Assembly: GCA_012845835.1 (NCBI GenBank)
Contig: JABAKD010000002.1
Coordinates: 16,508,129-16,572,128 of the forward strand
DNA from: Undaria pinnatifida
Taxonomy: Eukaryota; Sar; Phaeophyceae; Laminariales; Alariaceae
Direction: 5' to 3'
Length of the DNA stretch: 64,000 nucleotides
The position numbers were made by a program, and so were the translations under genes. Shown here piece by piece: positions 45,901-61,500 of this stretch (its first letter is position 1; each line of letters opens with the position of its first letter). The notes below the pieces were generated by a model. That model made no database searches and was not told the DNA's origin. It worked only from the letters and a program-made list of their open reading frames with translations.

Positions 45901-48900
45901 CTTGAAAGGGCGCTTGTGTGGCCATACCGTGGGGGCTCACAATAGTGCCTGTTGAACAGTTGCCGCTATAGTGCCGGTGAAATCGCTTGGCACGGCTGGA
46001 ACTCTCTAAGCGTATAGAAACTCTCTAAGGTATCCCTATTCCCAATGGTGCTGGACTCCTCAATAACGTCCGTATGTTGGGCTAGCACATATCCGCACCT
46101 TTGGGAAGTCCCCACTGTATGTGGGAGTAAAGCATATAATAAATAAGACAGGGAGATAATTATCGTAGGAGTGATCAGGGTGGGCGAGATGACCACACTG
46201 CCTGGAGTCATCTCGAAAAGACGCATACTCTACATGTATATGTGTGCTTTACGGGATGTTGTACTGGCCGGCTGTCCGCCCCACAGTAACATTCCCTGGT
46301 ACTCACAACATGGCAGGATAAGCAGACAGTACGCACCTCGTGAATTTCCTGGTGGGGATCTAGTTACTGTATTCCACGAACAATATTGGGAAAAGTTTGT
46401 TAGCTATTAGGTTATGAGCCCCGTCAATCCGAAAAAAATTGGTCAAAAAGAGGTACTGTACTGTGCTGTATCCCTATCGTAGCCCGCGTTCGTAGCGGTT
46501 GGCGTGGTTTGCGGACAACGGTCACGTTTTGTTGGCCGACTCACCTCGTCATCAGGGTCGCCTCCAAAGATGTCGATGTTGGTCTCCAGGTAGTGCGACT
46601 GGTTCTCGTCGGACACCATAAACAGGATAATGAACTCTTCGTCCACGTCCTGCGAACGCAAGCGACGAGAGTGAAGTCATTTTTACCCGCACAGGTGGTT
46701 TATTCATAGGCACGGCATTCCAGGGCAGGCGAAAATGCTTTTTCTGTGGCGCTCCTCACTTCAAAAGTTCCACAACCAAACGTTCCATACCCAAAACCTG
46801 AGTTTGGGGAAAAGAAAAAAAGACGCGGGCTACGATAGAGGTGCACTAACCATTGTTGTTTTTTCTAATACTAATCCTCAATTAATTGATATCTTAAGAC
46901 CTTCTCCCGAAAACTGATTTGAGGAGAAAAGAAAAAAAAAAACGCGCCACCGCGGATAAAAAATCCCATGGCCTAGGTAGGTACACAACGAGAATTATGG
47001 GGGAAAGAATGTCCTATTATTATTTTATTTTCCGACGATTGTATTACCAGGTTAAGGAGCCCCGTCATTCAGAAACCATTTCAGACGAAAACTGCTGTGA
47101 TACCTCTATCGTAGCATGCGTGAAAACGGTCAACCAAAATCAACAACCCCATGGTCTTAGCGTGCAAAACAATCATATTGCAAACAAAAATGGCGTTTTT
47201 TCCGACGATTTGGGGCTAAGGATCCCTGCCGTTTCAGGAAATGTTTTAGCCAACAAGTTGTACGCTTATCGTGGCACCCGTCAGACTCAGGGTATGGCAT
47301 TGGGGGGGGGGCGTAGTCATCATATCATGCCTGGCCGAATCATGCATTGCCGTTGTCCGCAGGACCATATACCCTCGCATTCTTACAATGCCGGTCATGG
47401 CCATAATCCGTAGGACTGTAGATCCTCGCGTCCCTACAATGCTGGGAGGGGGTGGGGGGAGGGGGTACTCCGTTGTTGCTTACGTTAGAAATTCGACCGT
47501 TGACCACGCGTTCCTTTCGAGACGGAGCACCTAGGCTGCGGGAGGGGTCAGCGGGGGGGGTGGGGGAGGGGACGTCCTCTGTGTAGCTTGACTTAGTCAT
47601 TTGACCATTGACCACGCATCCTGTTCGAGACGGAGCACCGGTCTTCTTCCTAGTAAAGACACCTCCAACGTTTGGGTGTTCACCACATGTCTTCCACATA
47701 TTACATAAAACTGTTCGTTTACCTTATTTTCCTTCCTGTTTGGCGGTCTGTGGCCACCATCTATCTCCTAGGATAGCGATAGTTTTCTCGCTACTATCTA
47801 CTGCACTAATGTTCTCCATCTCACATACATCCGTTTATTATCCTCGTCTCCTCCTCTAACACACTCCGCTCCTCCACGTACAGTTCACATCCTCCCACCA
47901 TGTGGAGACTGCGGTAGAGAGGGGTCAAGTTTAGGGCTTGCGCGAGACGCGTGCTACGATAGAGGGAGCAATTTTTGGCCTTTTTTTTTGTGAATGGCAT
48001 GATCTCTTGACCCCAAATCGTAGGAATGTCGCTCATGTTTTGCATTGTGGATATTTGTGGTACTGCTGGCCATGGGACTAGTCATCGGGTTGCACTTACT
48101 TCCAGTTTGTTCAAAACTAGTTTTTGTGTGCGGTGCGTAGAGATCCTCAAGCGAGGAGCCGCAAGAACAAACTTTGCGCCTTTACTGCTGTAGCTTGTCC
48201 CGCGAGATGGTGCCCTAGTTCTTAGCTATCTTAGGCGGTGCTTGAGGGACGAATTATGGCAGGGGTGAGACGCGACAAAAGCACCTGAAAACGATGACTC
48301 GTACAACATGACGGAAGCCGCTTTTTTTTGTCGGGTATCTACAGAGTGTCACATCTGCAACTCGTTTTGCATGCAACACTGTCCTGTAGTAGTCAACAGT
48401 AGTAGTGGGAACAGAATCGCCACCAACAAAAACAAATTAAGACAACTGAAGTTATATAGGACCTCCAACCACGGGCAGCGGGCTTTCTCTGCGGCTGAAC
48501 TACACGTAGCTATCCTTCTTGTCGGTCCTCGTCTGCAACACCGGTTGCTCCACCCTGACACCACAAATTCTGGGGAAAAGTTTGCAGTTTGATACACATG
48601 GCTCTTCAAAATGAACGCCACAAGAAGGTTGCGAACATGAGTTTTGACGAAAGCCCTCCACCTCACAGCTGAGGGTTTTTTTTAGTTATCGAAACCCGTG
48701 CCGAACACACTGTAGATTATGGCGACAGAGAAAAAAATGGCCCGCTTGGCAAGTGCCAAGAGCCGCAAGTCAAATGATTGGCTCGATCGCCCTGGTTAAG
48801 AGTTTGTGCGATGCCTGAGGCCGATGCTGCGGTACCGTAAGGGTCCTCTACCCCCTTTTGGCCACTTTTTTGCAGTGGCTCGGGGTCACTTGCACGAGTG

Positions 48901-51900
48901 AACCCCCTGCCTGTTCCTTGCTGTCATACGCTTTCGTGCTGTTTTAATATTGCGATATGAATCCCCAATCTGATGGTTAGCTACTCTGCGCCAAACAAAC
49001 CGCCTAACTGTTTTTTCCTCAGTGACGTACAGAGTCACTCGTGCGAGTATGATAGTATATGGTAGTATGATAGCTCAGACACGACTGTGAAAAAGGGGGT
49101 ATATCATAACAGCAGTGATATCATAACATCCTCCCTACCGTACGTAGCCATGATCCTCAAACTCGCCACCTCGAAATTCCTTCTGGCCACGATCAACACG
49201 CTTAATGGAATCGTACCACCCAGGTTCGGCTCTTGGTATGTATATGTATATATAAAACTAAAACATAACAGCATTGTTGAACACATATCAGATGGATTTG
49301 CACTTCGTTCTCTAGATTATGTAGAAATCGTAGGTACTGTCATCAAGAAGAGAATTTTGTGACATGAACACACACATATTGCTGCCGTTCATGCGAACCT
49401 TATGAATATGTTGTTGTTTTTGCGTTAAATTTTCCGAGTGTTAGGTTTGCAGCGCTACGCTGTAAATGCCCTTCTAGCTACTGACTGGTAATCGAGGGGG
49501 GGCGTGTTGGATTAAGGACATTGAGGTTCGTGCGTATCTAGCGGATGTGCGGTGCGGATACAACCACAAGTACGCTTAGTAGTTTGTTTCGGACATCGAA
49601 TGGAGGCGATGTGCGGCGAGAGCACGAGCGTGTTCTACTTCTTCGTTCGGCACATTGTACAACCAATGTGCCTCTACGAGTCGAGATGTTGTTTCTATTG
49701 CAGAGCTGCTAGCTCTCCATCGCAAGATCAGAAATTCTTTGCCGGAGGACGGGCAGTCGGCCAGTACTGTAGCCCGTAGAGCACGTCTGCGCGTACTGTG
49801 TGCTCTTTCCCGAGGTGATCCGGCGATTGTCAGCCCCACCCTGGTCAAGCTCTTTACGTTTGTCTATCTCACGATCTTCTTCGTCTCCATATGTGGCCGT
49901 CTAAGCGTCTTTTGAACCAATCCCTTTTCTTTATTATCACAACTTTACCAGACATGTAGTTAAACTTTTACCAGTCATGTAGTGCCACTTCTGCACCTCT
50001 TCTTGTAGAGACAGCCCCGACACGCAATATTGTTTCAAACGTCACATAACCTTATATGATACTGCTGTGTTGTGTCGAACAAATGCTTGTAGTTATGTCA
50101 AACCTTGATTACAGTTGTGGTGAACGATACTTACCGTGGGCATCCCGTTCTTGTCCAGAACTCCTTCCTCATAGATGATCAAAGGTCCGATTTGCCCGGC
50201 GTACATGTCCGGGACAGAGTCGACATGCCCGTGGTAAAACCTGCGAATGATATGAACACATACCAGACAGCAAACGGTATGACAAAGGTAGAACGTTTCA
50301 GGCGGGAAGGCAACGTTAGCACACGTCAAACGGAACGGCAAAGATAGCACGTGAAAGATGATAAGGCATCCCACGAAGGCGCAGTGAATCATCCTCCGCC
50401 ACCTCGCGGGGCGACAGCACTCGAGCAAGCTCGATCAACTCACGGGACGACAACCTTGGACGCCCTGGCCTCAAGAAAAGTCTTCAAGAGTACTACCCGG
50501 GCCCAGCCCATCTCGGATTGAAGTATATGTATGATGCCAAAACCGAGCCTTGCAGCTCTGGCCTCTACAACAGCGATGCCTCCCCACCCCCCACCCTCCC
50601 TCCCTAAGCGATACAACTCTTACATTTGCGGCTGACCACAATAACATGGTATTTCTATGTGATACGATGTTATTCCTAAATGATATATATCGACACGTTA
50701 TTTTTGTAGACTGTACCTGGCACGGCGTGTTACTTCTTAACAATACTGTAATGATATGCAAGTTCTGCATAAAATTTTTGTTGTAGTTTTCTCATCAAGG
50801 AGGCGTATTGGAACGTCGATTTTAAAGTCCATCTTAGAATATGGCATGCTAGTTCTACATAATGGCATTGCCACCGCCATACAACGAGTAGTAGTGTATA
50901 GTGCTGTTGTTGTACGAACAGCTACGAAACACAGGAGTGTGTGTGTTGCTTGATGTTTTGTGTTCTTTCTCTGCACTCAACCAAGATTAATTTTGACACC
51001 CCTTGGCAGTGCTTAATGTTGCAATTACTGCCTCTGTTTGCCTATGACACCCCCGACCGTTACGTGCATGCGCGGAGCCGCGGCGGGCTGCGAAGCCCCC
51101 CTTGTAATAGCATAATAAGTATACATAATGACAAGAATAATCTGCTCTTTCTCACCAGAGGTTGCTCCGGTCGCCCCCAGTCGGCCCAGAGGCGTCCCTC
51201 GCGGTCCACTCGTAAGTAAAGCTGTCGCCGGGAGCAACAGAAGACCCTGGGAAGTTGTTGAGCCTCCAAAACGTCCCTTCGTTCTCGGGGGTGTAGAGCA
51301 CTCCATGGGGGTGCATAGAGGCAGGGAGGCTGTCGGAGAGATGCAGGTGAGGGCGAGCACAATATTCAATCGGTGTATTGTGTTAGCTTTTGTGTAACGC
51401 ACCATCGAAAGGGGGCATGAGCATTCTTCCAATATTGGAGATAATAATGAACTGTGCTTGTCGGGAGGTAAATGAAATGATCACGATCATGTATGCCTGG
51501 CACGCCGTATCGCAAGTTTGCTGCGCGTTCGGAGGAATTTAGGGGAGAGGGGGGAGGGGCTGTTATGGCGAGGAAGTGGCTGCATACTACAACTAAGAAT
51601 ATGCGCCGTGACTATGCACGGAGGAGGGAGTGTCAGTGGGGGTCAAGCTGTCGAAAGTTCCCTGTTGCACTCTAATGGAAAGGGAACGACATTCAGACGT
51701 TACGTCAGGTTTCTAATATTTTGAAGCCACATAAAAGCAGAACCAGTATGTGCGTCTGTTTTCCACCTCGTATTGAATGGACACGCCCAAGAAGTCCGAA
51801 AGGTCGGACCACAGTCACGTATCACTGCTGTGCTAGCATATTACCGGCATCGCACGTCTACTGCATCCCATAGTATTATGCGGCTCGAACGCTCGCTTTG

Positions 51901-53892
51901 CACTCGCGTGAACACTCATGTAGTTGCCATGTACATCCCTCCAACTATACGGGTAGACTATAGGGTACGAACACCAGGGTTCAGAGAGCATGAGAGTGCC
52001 GCTAAACTTACAAGGAACTCAGACTGGATCCAAAGGAAGATATAGAGAATTCAGCCTTTAGACAAGCCTAAACATGGTGATCCCTGGAGATCGTTGTGTT
52101 TGGTTACTTACCTTCTTGGAAATGCAAGGAAAGAAGCGCGTGCACGGTTGGCTTACTTTTTGCATCCATCCCGTGGTACTATTAGCTCAGCCCTTTTCTC
52201 GCTAACGTTTTTATAGCTTGTTTAGGCCTATAGGTAGGGGTCGTTCGGCCAGACAACAACAGCGAATGGCCGTAAGTTCGATTCCGGGTTTCATCCCGGA
52301 CAAACCCCGTCCTCAATACCCGTGAGGAGCTCCTCATGCCGTACCGTATTGTCGACGTGGGGAGTGAAATTCCATCCCCGGATAAAACACCCTCCAAGGA
52401 CCATTTGTGTGTGTGAAACATGTTTCATTGTTCATGGGAGATACTCACTCAGTGAACATAGACTACCCGTGTTACACATGTATCAAATAGTGCAATCCAT
52501 GGACCATGTGTGCCGCAGTAGTAGTTAATTTCTTGCGTTTGTTTTTGCCATCCGACAATGTGCAGCATGAGATCAATCATGAACACTCCCAGAAAGACGG
52601 CTTCTTCTGAATGGGAGACACTCACTCCGGGAGCATGTTCTTGAAGTGGACCATGATCGTGTCGCCGACCTCGGCTCTTATGATGGGTCCGAGGTTCCCC
52701 GCCCACTCCGGCGCTTCGATCTCCGTCGTGTACGTGTCATCCGTGTACTCTTTGTACAGAGACTGTGCGCGGTCGGGAGGAGCAAAAAGAAATCAAGTGC
52801 ACGCAGCATATTAGACTACGGATAGCGTGAAGGAAGTTAGTAGTCTATACTCCTGCTACTGCTGTGCATCCCCCCCACACCCCCCGTCTTACCCCTACCT
52901 CCCCTGCCCTATACTACAGCTATACTACAGCAGTATTTGTACAAAAATGTGACGGATCCCTTCCTTTTTGTTGCATGGGGTCTACGGGAGCACTTGTTGT
53001 ACGATTTTCCAGCTAACATACACCACTTGGTGCTATGTACTCAGATACAACTGTCCAAAGCTTGCGAACTGCTCAACGAGACACAACAATAGGCTGCCAC
53101 TACAACACCAGTAGCACCAAACGTTTATTTAACGCATAAACTTTCATTGTGGAACATGCCGGTAGATCGTACCTGGCTTGTAGCATCTATCTGCTCTCGT
53201 TTCGTTGCTCCTCCTGCATATATGTTCGCTACAAATTTGCCACAACAGTATTAATAGTAGCACGATGTCGGTAAAACGGCCCGTCGGGTCCTTTCGCGGT
53301 ACGGTACGCAGCAGACATACATACGCGGTGAATAGCGGTATATCGAGCGGAAGGTGGGAGGGCGGAGACCTTGATCGCGCCAGACTAACTGTTTCAACTC
53401 GACTCTCGAAACGAACCCACCCCTCGGCCATTCCATACCCAACACCTCTCAGTGGATATGACAGTGAGTATCACGCCATGGGGTACGATGGCAGCATACA
53501 TACGAGACGGTTGTATCTGTCTCTCTCGTGCTTGAAATAGGTGGATGGGTGGCGAGGGCAACACTATTAATACTACACTACAGTCTGTAGTTAGTACTAC
53601 GAGTAGACTATAGCAGCATATATTTAGCAAGTTCGTTTTGCGTGACGGAGGATCCAAGTTTCACACACGCACCAAAATTCCACGGAGAGGCCAACTTGCA
53701 CCTACCTACCTACATTTACCTTTCTTCTGTACCTGCCTCCCGCTTAGTGTCGACATAATAACCCATCTTCTCCCATGCTCATCTATCTACCTTCTAGACT
53801 AGATTATACTCTTAAACCCTAAAATATTCGCATGGCAGGAATTATAATAGCATTCAAAATGTGATACTAACAACAACATTAACAACAACATT

Positions 53893-53940
<48 letters not shown>

Positions 53941-53949
53941 GACAACAGC

Positions 53950-53987
<38 letters not shown>

Positions 53988-55500
53988 GCGAACAAAGCAC
54001 GTGGTTGTTTTTACGACGGGGCTTCGGCTTGTCCGCGTGTCGAGGTTTGGAGGCTGAAGCGTCCGGACGGAAGCAAATATTTGTATGTGGTACCACAGGT
54101 GGTACCAGGAATATTATAAAAATGAAAATACACTCACTCCAGCTGTGAGACCGAAGATTGAGATTATAACATACATACATTTCGATGACAGCAACAACAA
54201 GAAAAACTCGCGTGGCGGGTGGTCCTTGCAAGGTTGAGGGGGAGGGGTTCAGTTCAGGTGTTTACCAGTGCTGAAAAGCACAGCCTTGCTACAATAACCA
54301 GCTGTTTACAACACCATCAACAAAAGGACACTGCTGTTAATAATAGGTGCGTAGTAGTTCATATGTTGTAGCTGGACTGACCTTCCCTTCTATAATACCA
54401 TCTGCCGTGTGGGTGTGCCCTCCTCGAGTGTAAATTCCTTACCACATAGTTGTTATGTCCGTCTATAACTGATTACCCAAACTCGAGACAGGTGTATATA
54501 CTACCTCTACGGAACACAGTACCATATACCTAACGAAGTAAAGTCACCCTCGCGGTCAATAGTAATGACATCGCATATATATGACATCGCATACCCACCT
54601 CGCCTGATGTATTTGTAGGATGTATCTCTGTCTTAAAATTGACGACCGCAGAGCCCCACATCGGCAAGGTAAAAATCATGGGCGTGAAATCGTACATTTA
54701 TTTGAGACAATAATAATTTGGAAAAGGAAGCACAGGCAGATGTGTTAAAATGGCGGTAAACAACCTTACCAACCCATTACGTAGGGTATTTCGTACATAC
54801 CGTCTGCATGACCGCCTCCCAACCTATGCCAAGCGAAGTATGACTAACGAGGTAACGTATTTGAGCGCGTGTATACCAAGTATGACTAACGAGGTAACGT
54901 AATTGAGCGCATGTATACCAAGCGTTCCTTAAAAACTGACGATTCGCATTTCTCCCTCTAGTGCTCAATGGCGGAGACAGTGCATGGCCACATACATCAC
55001 CTCGCATGTTGTATTTGGCGATACGTATCTCTTTCGTATAATTAGCGATGTCAGAAGATCATGGTAACTGTATGATGGTGGTGACAAACAGTGCATGACC
55101 ACATCACCTCGCCTGTTGTACTTGGCAACACGTATATTTTTCGTATAATTAGCGATGTCAGAAAATAATGGTAACTACAAATATTCTATAAAATATTCTA
55201 GCTTTCGATCCATGTATCATACAACAACAAATTATGAAGATTTAGCACGTTATTTACTACACTTAAACACTAGGTTGCATGCTGCATCTAACAATCAAAT
55301 CTTCTAGAATAGTAAACATTACCAGGCAGATTATATAACGGGATGTCTTATTGCTTCAGTCGTCAGGTTTGTCCCCTTTGAGAATTTATAGTTTCCGCGC
55401 ACATATTGAAATGTCCCGTCCCCCTTCCCCCCCCCCTCCCCTCTCCCTCCCCTGACCCCTCTTGTTCATAACCCCCCCCCCCCCCCCCCTTCCCCCCCCC

Positions 55501-55532
<32 letters not shown>

Positions 55533-58500
55533 TTCCCCCCCCCCCTTCCGCCTAGTTTGTCCAAACGCCCCACTCACAATCGAAATCGGCCAGAGTAAAA
55601 AAAAAACCTCCAACGCCCCCTCTTTTTCAACCACCCGCACGATCGCCTAGACCTAGCACCACGCGTATAACAAGCCCCTACATATCTTTGATCTCACAGC
55701 CGAAGTGTATTTGAATATTATTTGTGACCTATACCTCTTAAAAATCCCCCCCCCCCTCCCCCCCTTCTCGCTCTCCCTTGCTCAAACGCCCCACCTAATA
55801 TCGAAATCCGCCAGATTAATAAGCACTTGACGCACTGGATATCACCTCATTATCTTTCGAGAGCCATCCATACCGCTGCTTTCCCCCCCCCCCCCGCCCC
55901 GAACGCCCCCTTCTTCCCCACCACCCGCACCATCGCCTAGACCTAGCACCACACGTATAACAAACCCCTCACCTAAAACCCTTCCTCCCCCCCCCCCCCC
56001 CCCCCGCCCCCTCCCCCGCCCCCACCCCCTCGAACACTCCGCCCTCTCTCTACTCGCTGATTGTACGACTTACCCCAGGATATACATGATAAACTGATGC
56101 ATTCTTTCCAAAACCGTCACATTTATCCCCTCAAAATAATGTAGAGTTTCCACGCACAGATTGAGCTGCCCAACACGCCCCACCCCTGCCCCAACCCCCC
56201 ATGATAAACTGGTGTATTTATTTTATTTTATTTCTTTATTTCTTTCTTTGTTTCTTTATTTATTTTTCCCCAAAACCGTCAGATGTATCCCCTTGAAAGG
56301 ATTTATAGCTTACACGCACAAATTGCCCGCCCGTCCGCCCCCGCCCCCCTCCCCCCCCCCCCCCCCCTCCAACCCCGCTCGCTTTTTATCAAAACCAGGC
56401 CCCCACGGCCTTCAAAACTCCGCCCCCCCCCTCACCGGTTATTCGATTCACAGGATTCACTTGATAGAAGGATACATTTCCCTCCACAGCTGTCAGATTT
56501 TGTCCCCCTCAAAAACGGGTTGTATAGTTTCCGCGCACAGACTGCCTAGCATCACCCTGTTGACCCTGATAGCTACACTGTAGTTGCAAGGGGAGTCGCC
56601 GACCTATATCCTTAATGAGGACACACAACTCGTAATACGCGCGATCGGAGTATCACACACAGCTGCAAAGATAAGTTTCGACGAAATTTTCGATCTCACA
56701 GCTGGAGTGTATTTTCATTTTTTATAATATATCTACGCTGAATCATCTGCGGTCAAATTTCAAATCAAACCAAGCATCAAAACCAGAACCTACGAATAGC
56801 CCGGAGTCGCCGGAGTATGCCCGAAAAATATGGCCGGTAGACTCAAGTGAGATACGATTAACTGGATATTAAGAGACGCGAAAACAAAATGTTGTGATGT
56901 TGACTACACAGGCCACCACTTCGAGGAGGGTATCGCGCTTCAAACTCCAGCTTAGGGACCGCCAGGAAGCGAGAAGGAGCAGTGGCTTCCAGGGCAATAC
57001 CATAGCACAGAGGGGAGAGGGGAGGGGGGGGGGGTGACAGACCCAAACCGATGGGCGTCGGAATGGAGCCCGGATGCAGCTTGGGATTTAAGAATTTTAG
57101 AGAGCGCGTACGTATTGAGAAGGAAGGAGCGAATAAATGGCAACAAATGGAGTACTCTAATGTATCTAGATAAAGAGGGAAGAAGGCATCATGTAGCAGG
57201 GAGATAGACTTTTGTAAATAAAGTTTCCTTTGTATTTCCGAGTTTTTTTCGTCTTGATGGAATGTAATGTGTGATCAACGTTGAAACTTACACTCACACC
57301 GCACATTGTTGGATGCAAACATAAATACAGCTTGCAAAGATGAGTTTCGACAAAATCCTCGATCTCACAGCTGGAGTGTATTTTCATTTTTATAATACAA
57401 GAATAACATTTTCGTTGTGTGTGAAGCTCTCTCGCCTTCATGTACTCAGGGACTAAATAAAGCGACGTTATTCAAACGATGGTGATACTGAGCTCGCTTT
57501 CACGCATGCATGTATTTCTGGCACATAACAAGTGGCGTGAATCTGATGCAATTGAGATACAATACAGCAACAAGTAAGAGGTATTGAAACAACAGCGGCA
57601 TTGACATGAAATAAGCAATAATGTAATATGTAGCAGCATATTATATGGATAGATGTAGATCTTGCCTTCATGTACTTCTGTCCAATAAGCGACTCGGTGT
57701 CGTCGATGAAGACCACGGCATCCTCATTGTCCAACAGAGGGACACCATCGATCAGATCGTTGCCCGTCGGTGCGTAGTCCCACTCGACCTGTGCAACATA
57801 TACGACAACACACGAGAACAACGGCGTTTACGTCGAGAAATAACGTGGATCTGAATACATGCTATCAACAGAGATACACGCAAGGGTCCAGCGCTCTACA
57901 GGCACAGCCAGCAAGCAAATGGCACAGAGGCAATATGAATATATAATGAAAACCGCATACCAGGTATACCCATAATATACACCACATTATGTACTAATAC
58001 TTGGTAAGGCATACATATAGTGTAATAGTCTAGTCTAAACCCCTACCCATATTATTGTATCTGGCATATTGTATATGCACACACGCCCTGATTCCGGCCC
58101 CTATTATCATGGTCTTTGTGGCCAGGTTAGGGCTTAGGCTTCTGGTCCGGTTGGAACCAGCTACCGCTTCTTTTGTCTACTTGTCTTGCTCGGCAATGTG
58201 TCTGGCATCTCTGCGCGCGGTCCGACGTTTGTTTCTGAAACCATTGGGCCTTTTGTTTACCCGCTGTGCCGAAAGTACCGTTGTGTCGGTATACCAGTGT
58301 ACTTCTGTCGGTAGAAGATTATTATAAAAATAAAAATACACTCCAGCTGTGAGATCGAAGATTTTGTCGAAAACTCATCTTTGCGAGCTGTGTGTGATAC
58401 TCAGATCGCGCGTATTACGGGTTGTGTGTCTTCATTAAGGATATAGGTCGGCGACTCCCCTTGCAACTACAGTGTAGCTATCAGGGTCAACAGGGTGATG

Positions 58501-61500
58501 TTAGTCAGTCTGTGCGCGGAAACTATAAAACCCGTTTCTGAGGGGGACAAAATCTGACAGCTGTGGAAGGAAATGCATCAGTTTATCGAGTGTATCCTGT
58601 AAGTCGAATAACCGGTGAGGAGAGGGCGGAGTTTTCAAGGACGTCGGGGCCTGGGTTTGATCAAGAGAGGGGGGGGGGGGGGGGGGGGGGGGCAGCTCAA
58701 TCTGTGCGTGGAAACTATAAATCTTTTAAGGGGATAAATCTGGCGCTTCTGGAAGGAATGCATCTGTTTATCATGTATATCCTGTGAGTCGTACAACCAG
58801 TGAGGAGAGGGCGGAGTGTTCGAGGGGGTGGGGGGGGGAAGGCGGATTTCCAACAGCTGTAGGTCGCATAGATGTATATCAGTTAGGAACTTGCTATACG
58901 CGTAGTGCTAGGCCTAGGCGATGGTGCGGGTGGTGGGGGGACGAATTGGAGCTATGGTATAGATGGCTAGAAAGGTAACGAGATGATATCAAGTGCCTGG
59001 TTTTGTTTATTACTCTGCCAGATTTTGATTTTAGGTGGGGCGCTTGAACAAGAGGGAGCGGGGGGGGACAGACAACTCAATCTGTGCGCGGAAACTATAA
59101 ATCCTTTAAGGGGGCAAATCTGACGGTTGTGGAAGGAATGCACCAGTTTATCATGCATATCCTGTAGTCGTACAACCAGTGAGGAGAGGGCGGAGTGTTC
59201 GAAAGGGGGATTTCCAACAGCTTTAGGTCTCAGATGTATATCAGTGAGGAACTTGCTATACGCGTGGTGCTAAGTCTAGGCGATGGTGCGGGTGGTGGGG
59301 GAGGAGGGGGCGTTGGGGGGGGGGGGGGATATAGATTGGAGCTATATATAGTACTATATTATATTCCATCATACTCTATCATACTAGTGTATATCATACA
59401 GCGACAAAACGAAGTATAAGCGCGTTCTTATTATCATGGTGCGAGCATGCTGCACACACGGCACAGGCAGTGTGCAAGCAAGCTAGGCGCGTCTTACGGC
59501 GGGTTTGCATTGGAGTTCAACAGTAGTAAAATGTGCATCCGATAATCTTCCAGCAGCCCAGGTTGCTTCGTGTGGGGGAATCGATGCTGCAAACGTGACA
59601 GCAGTTTTACTCAAGATTTCCTTCTAGAATCTCGAGACGCACAAGGGGCAAGTACGCAAGTACGCATTGAGACCGCTATTATTTTAAAAAATGAAAAATG
59701 CACTCCTTCCTCCAGCTAGCTGTGAGATCGACAATGAAAAGGCTTTTTGATCGAAACTCATCTTTGCAAGCTGAGTGTGATACTTCGATCGCGCGTGTTA
59801 TGGCGTGTGTACCCTCGTGAAGGATACAGGCCGGTGATTATACGAGCTCTTCTGCACATAGGTCCAGGGATAACACGTATTATAGACGACCGGCATGACG
59901 TACACGCTACGAGAGCACTACGTACGAGCTCCAGAGTCCAGAGCTCTACGTACAGATGGCAAGAAATTCACAAGAGATCGGGAACCGGGGTATAATACGT
60001 AGTTGTATAGTACGCGCGAGGCCGCCATGAATAGAGCGTTTCTACTAGGCTAAAACTTTATAGGGTCGGGGGCGATACAGGCAGCAAGTAATTGACAAGC
60101 AAAAAAACGGAAAATATAGCTACATCACAAACCAATTACCGGTAATAACGCTCAAAAAAATATTTTTTTATATTTTTGCTAATACAGTACTGGGCCCTAT
60201 ATAGTGCAGGTTGAATAGTGCAGGTGCCCGGTATAGTGCAGGTAAAATCTCTGGACACGGACAGCGCCCTCAATAGTGCAGGTCCTGCACTATTGAGGGA
60301 GGTCCCCCTATAGTGCAGGTTGGGCACCGCGGTGCCCCGCTATAGTGCAGGTTGGACACACACGGGCAGCGGACAGCGGACAGCGGACATGAGATAGTTT
60401 TGTCGCGGCGTAGTGAGGGCGGGGGGTACAGCAGTACATGGTTGCTCGTTTTTTTGCAGTGCGCTTCCTGTCGTGTTTCTTTTTCTGCTTGTCTTTTTTC
60501 ATCTTGTAACATCGAAGGAGGGCAACGAGGACTGAGATTAGCTTCATTAGCTACGTAATAAATGTTGAAGGGTTGGTTCGCGCGACAGTTCAGGTGTGTA
60601 GTACTGAACGAGTGCTGAGGAAGAAAAAAACGGTGCAACATGCAAGTAATTTTTCTGCTTCGGTACAACATTGCTCTGTGTGCGACAGGGCGGAACCACA
60701 CTCGTCGCGAGACAGTCTGCCCACGCCCACGCTAGAACAAGGCCCAGCACTACTACCGGAATTCGATCCATTTCGTACTCTGTCAGCCCCGCAAAGCGTG
60801 AACGCCACATCATAAGTCAAACATATCCCTCAATAGTGCAGGTACCTGCACTATTACCTGCACTATTGAGGGATATTCAAACCCTCAATAGTGCCGAACC
60901 TGCACTATTGAGGCACACTTCTCAGTACTGCAGGTGCCCGCTATAGTGCAGGTCAAACCTCTGGGCACACCCCTGCACTATATAGGGCCCAGTACTGTAA
61001 TCTCATATGACATCTTCGCATTTTTTACTTGTCTTTTCCCCCTCCCTATCATTAGTAGGCGTAAACCGCAGATGAGATCCAGGGCCACTAACTAAGCAGG
61101 TTATTCTCCCCCCTCCCCACGCTATACGTACGGCACGTGCCTTCATTATTTTCACGGCGGGAATACTTCAGCCCGTGTTATTCTCTCTCCTCGTCGACTT
61201 GCATCGACTTGCTGTGATGATACAGCCCCTCCCTGCATGGAAAAATGGCCGTACTACTATTATACATACCATACATGAGGGAACATCTACCTGGTTTGCA
61301 GGTAAACACGGAGCTTTTTACACACCACACCTACATCATCAACCAAAACGCTCCATGATGTGATCATGTATACCTGCACTCTTTGACCTGCTTGGTGGAA
61401 GCACACATTGAGGGAAGCTACAACCAACAGTGATATACTACAGCAGTAGTATAATAAGCATTTTACGCATTGAGGCCGCTTGGGCTCTTCTACACGTACG

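Noticed and set aside
49576-49915. Overlapping frames on both strands with a hydrophobic end
   Set aside because: No start, splice or family evidence; inside an oxidase intron.
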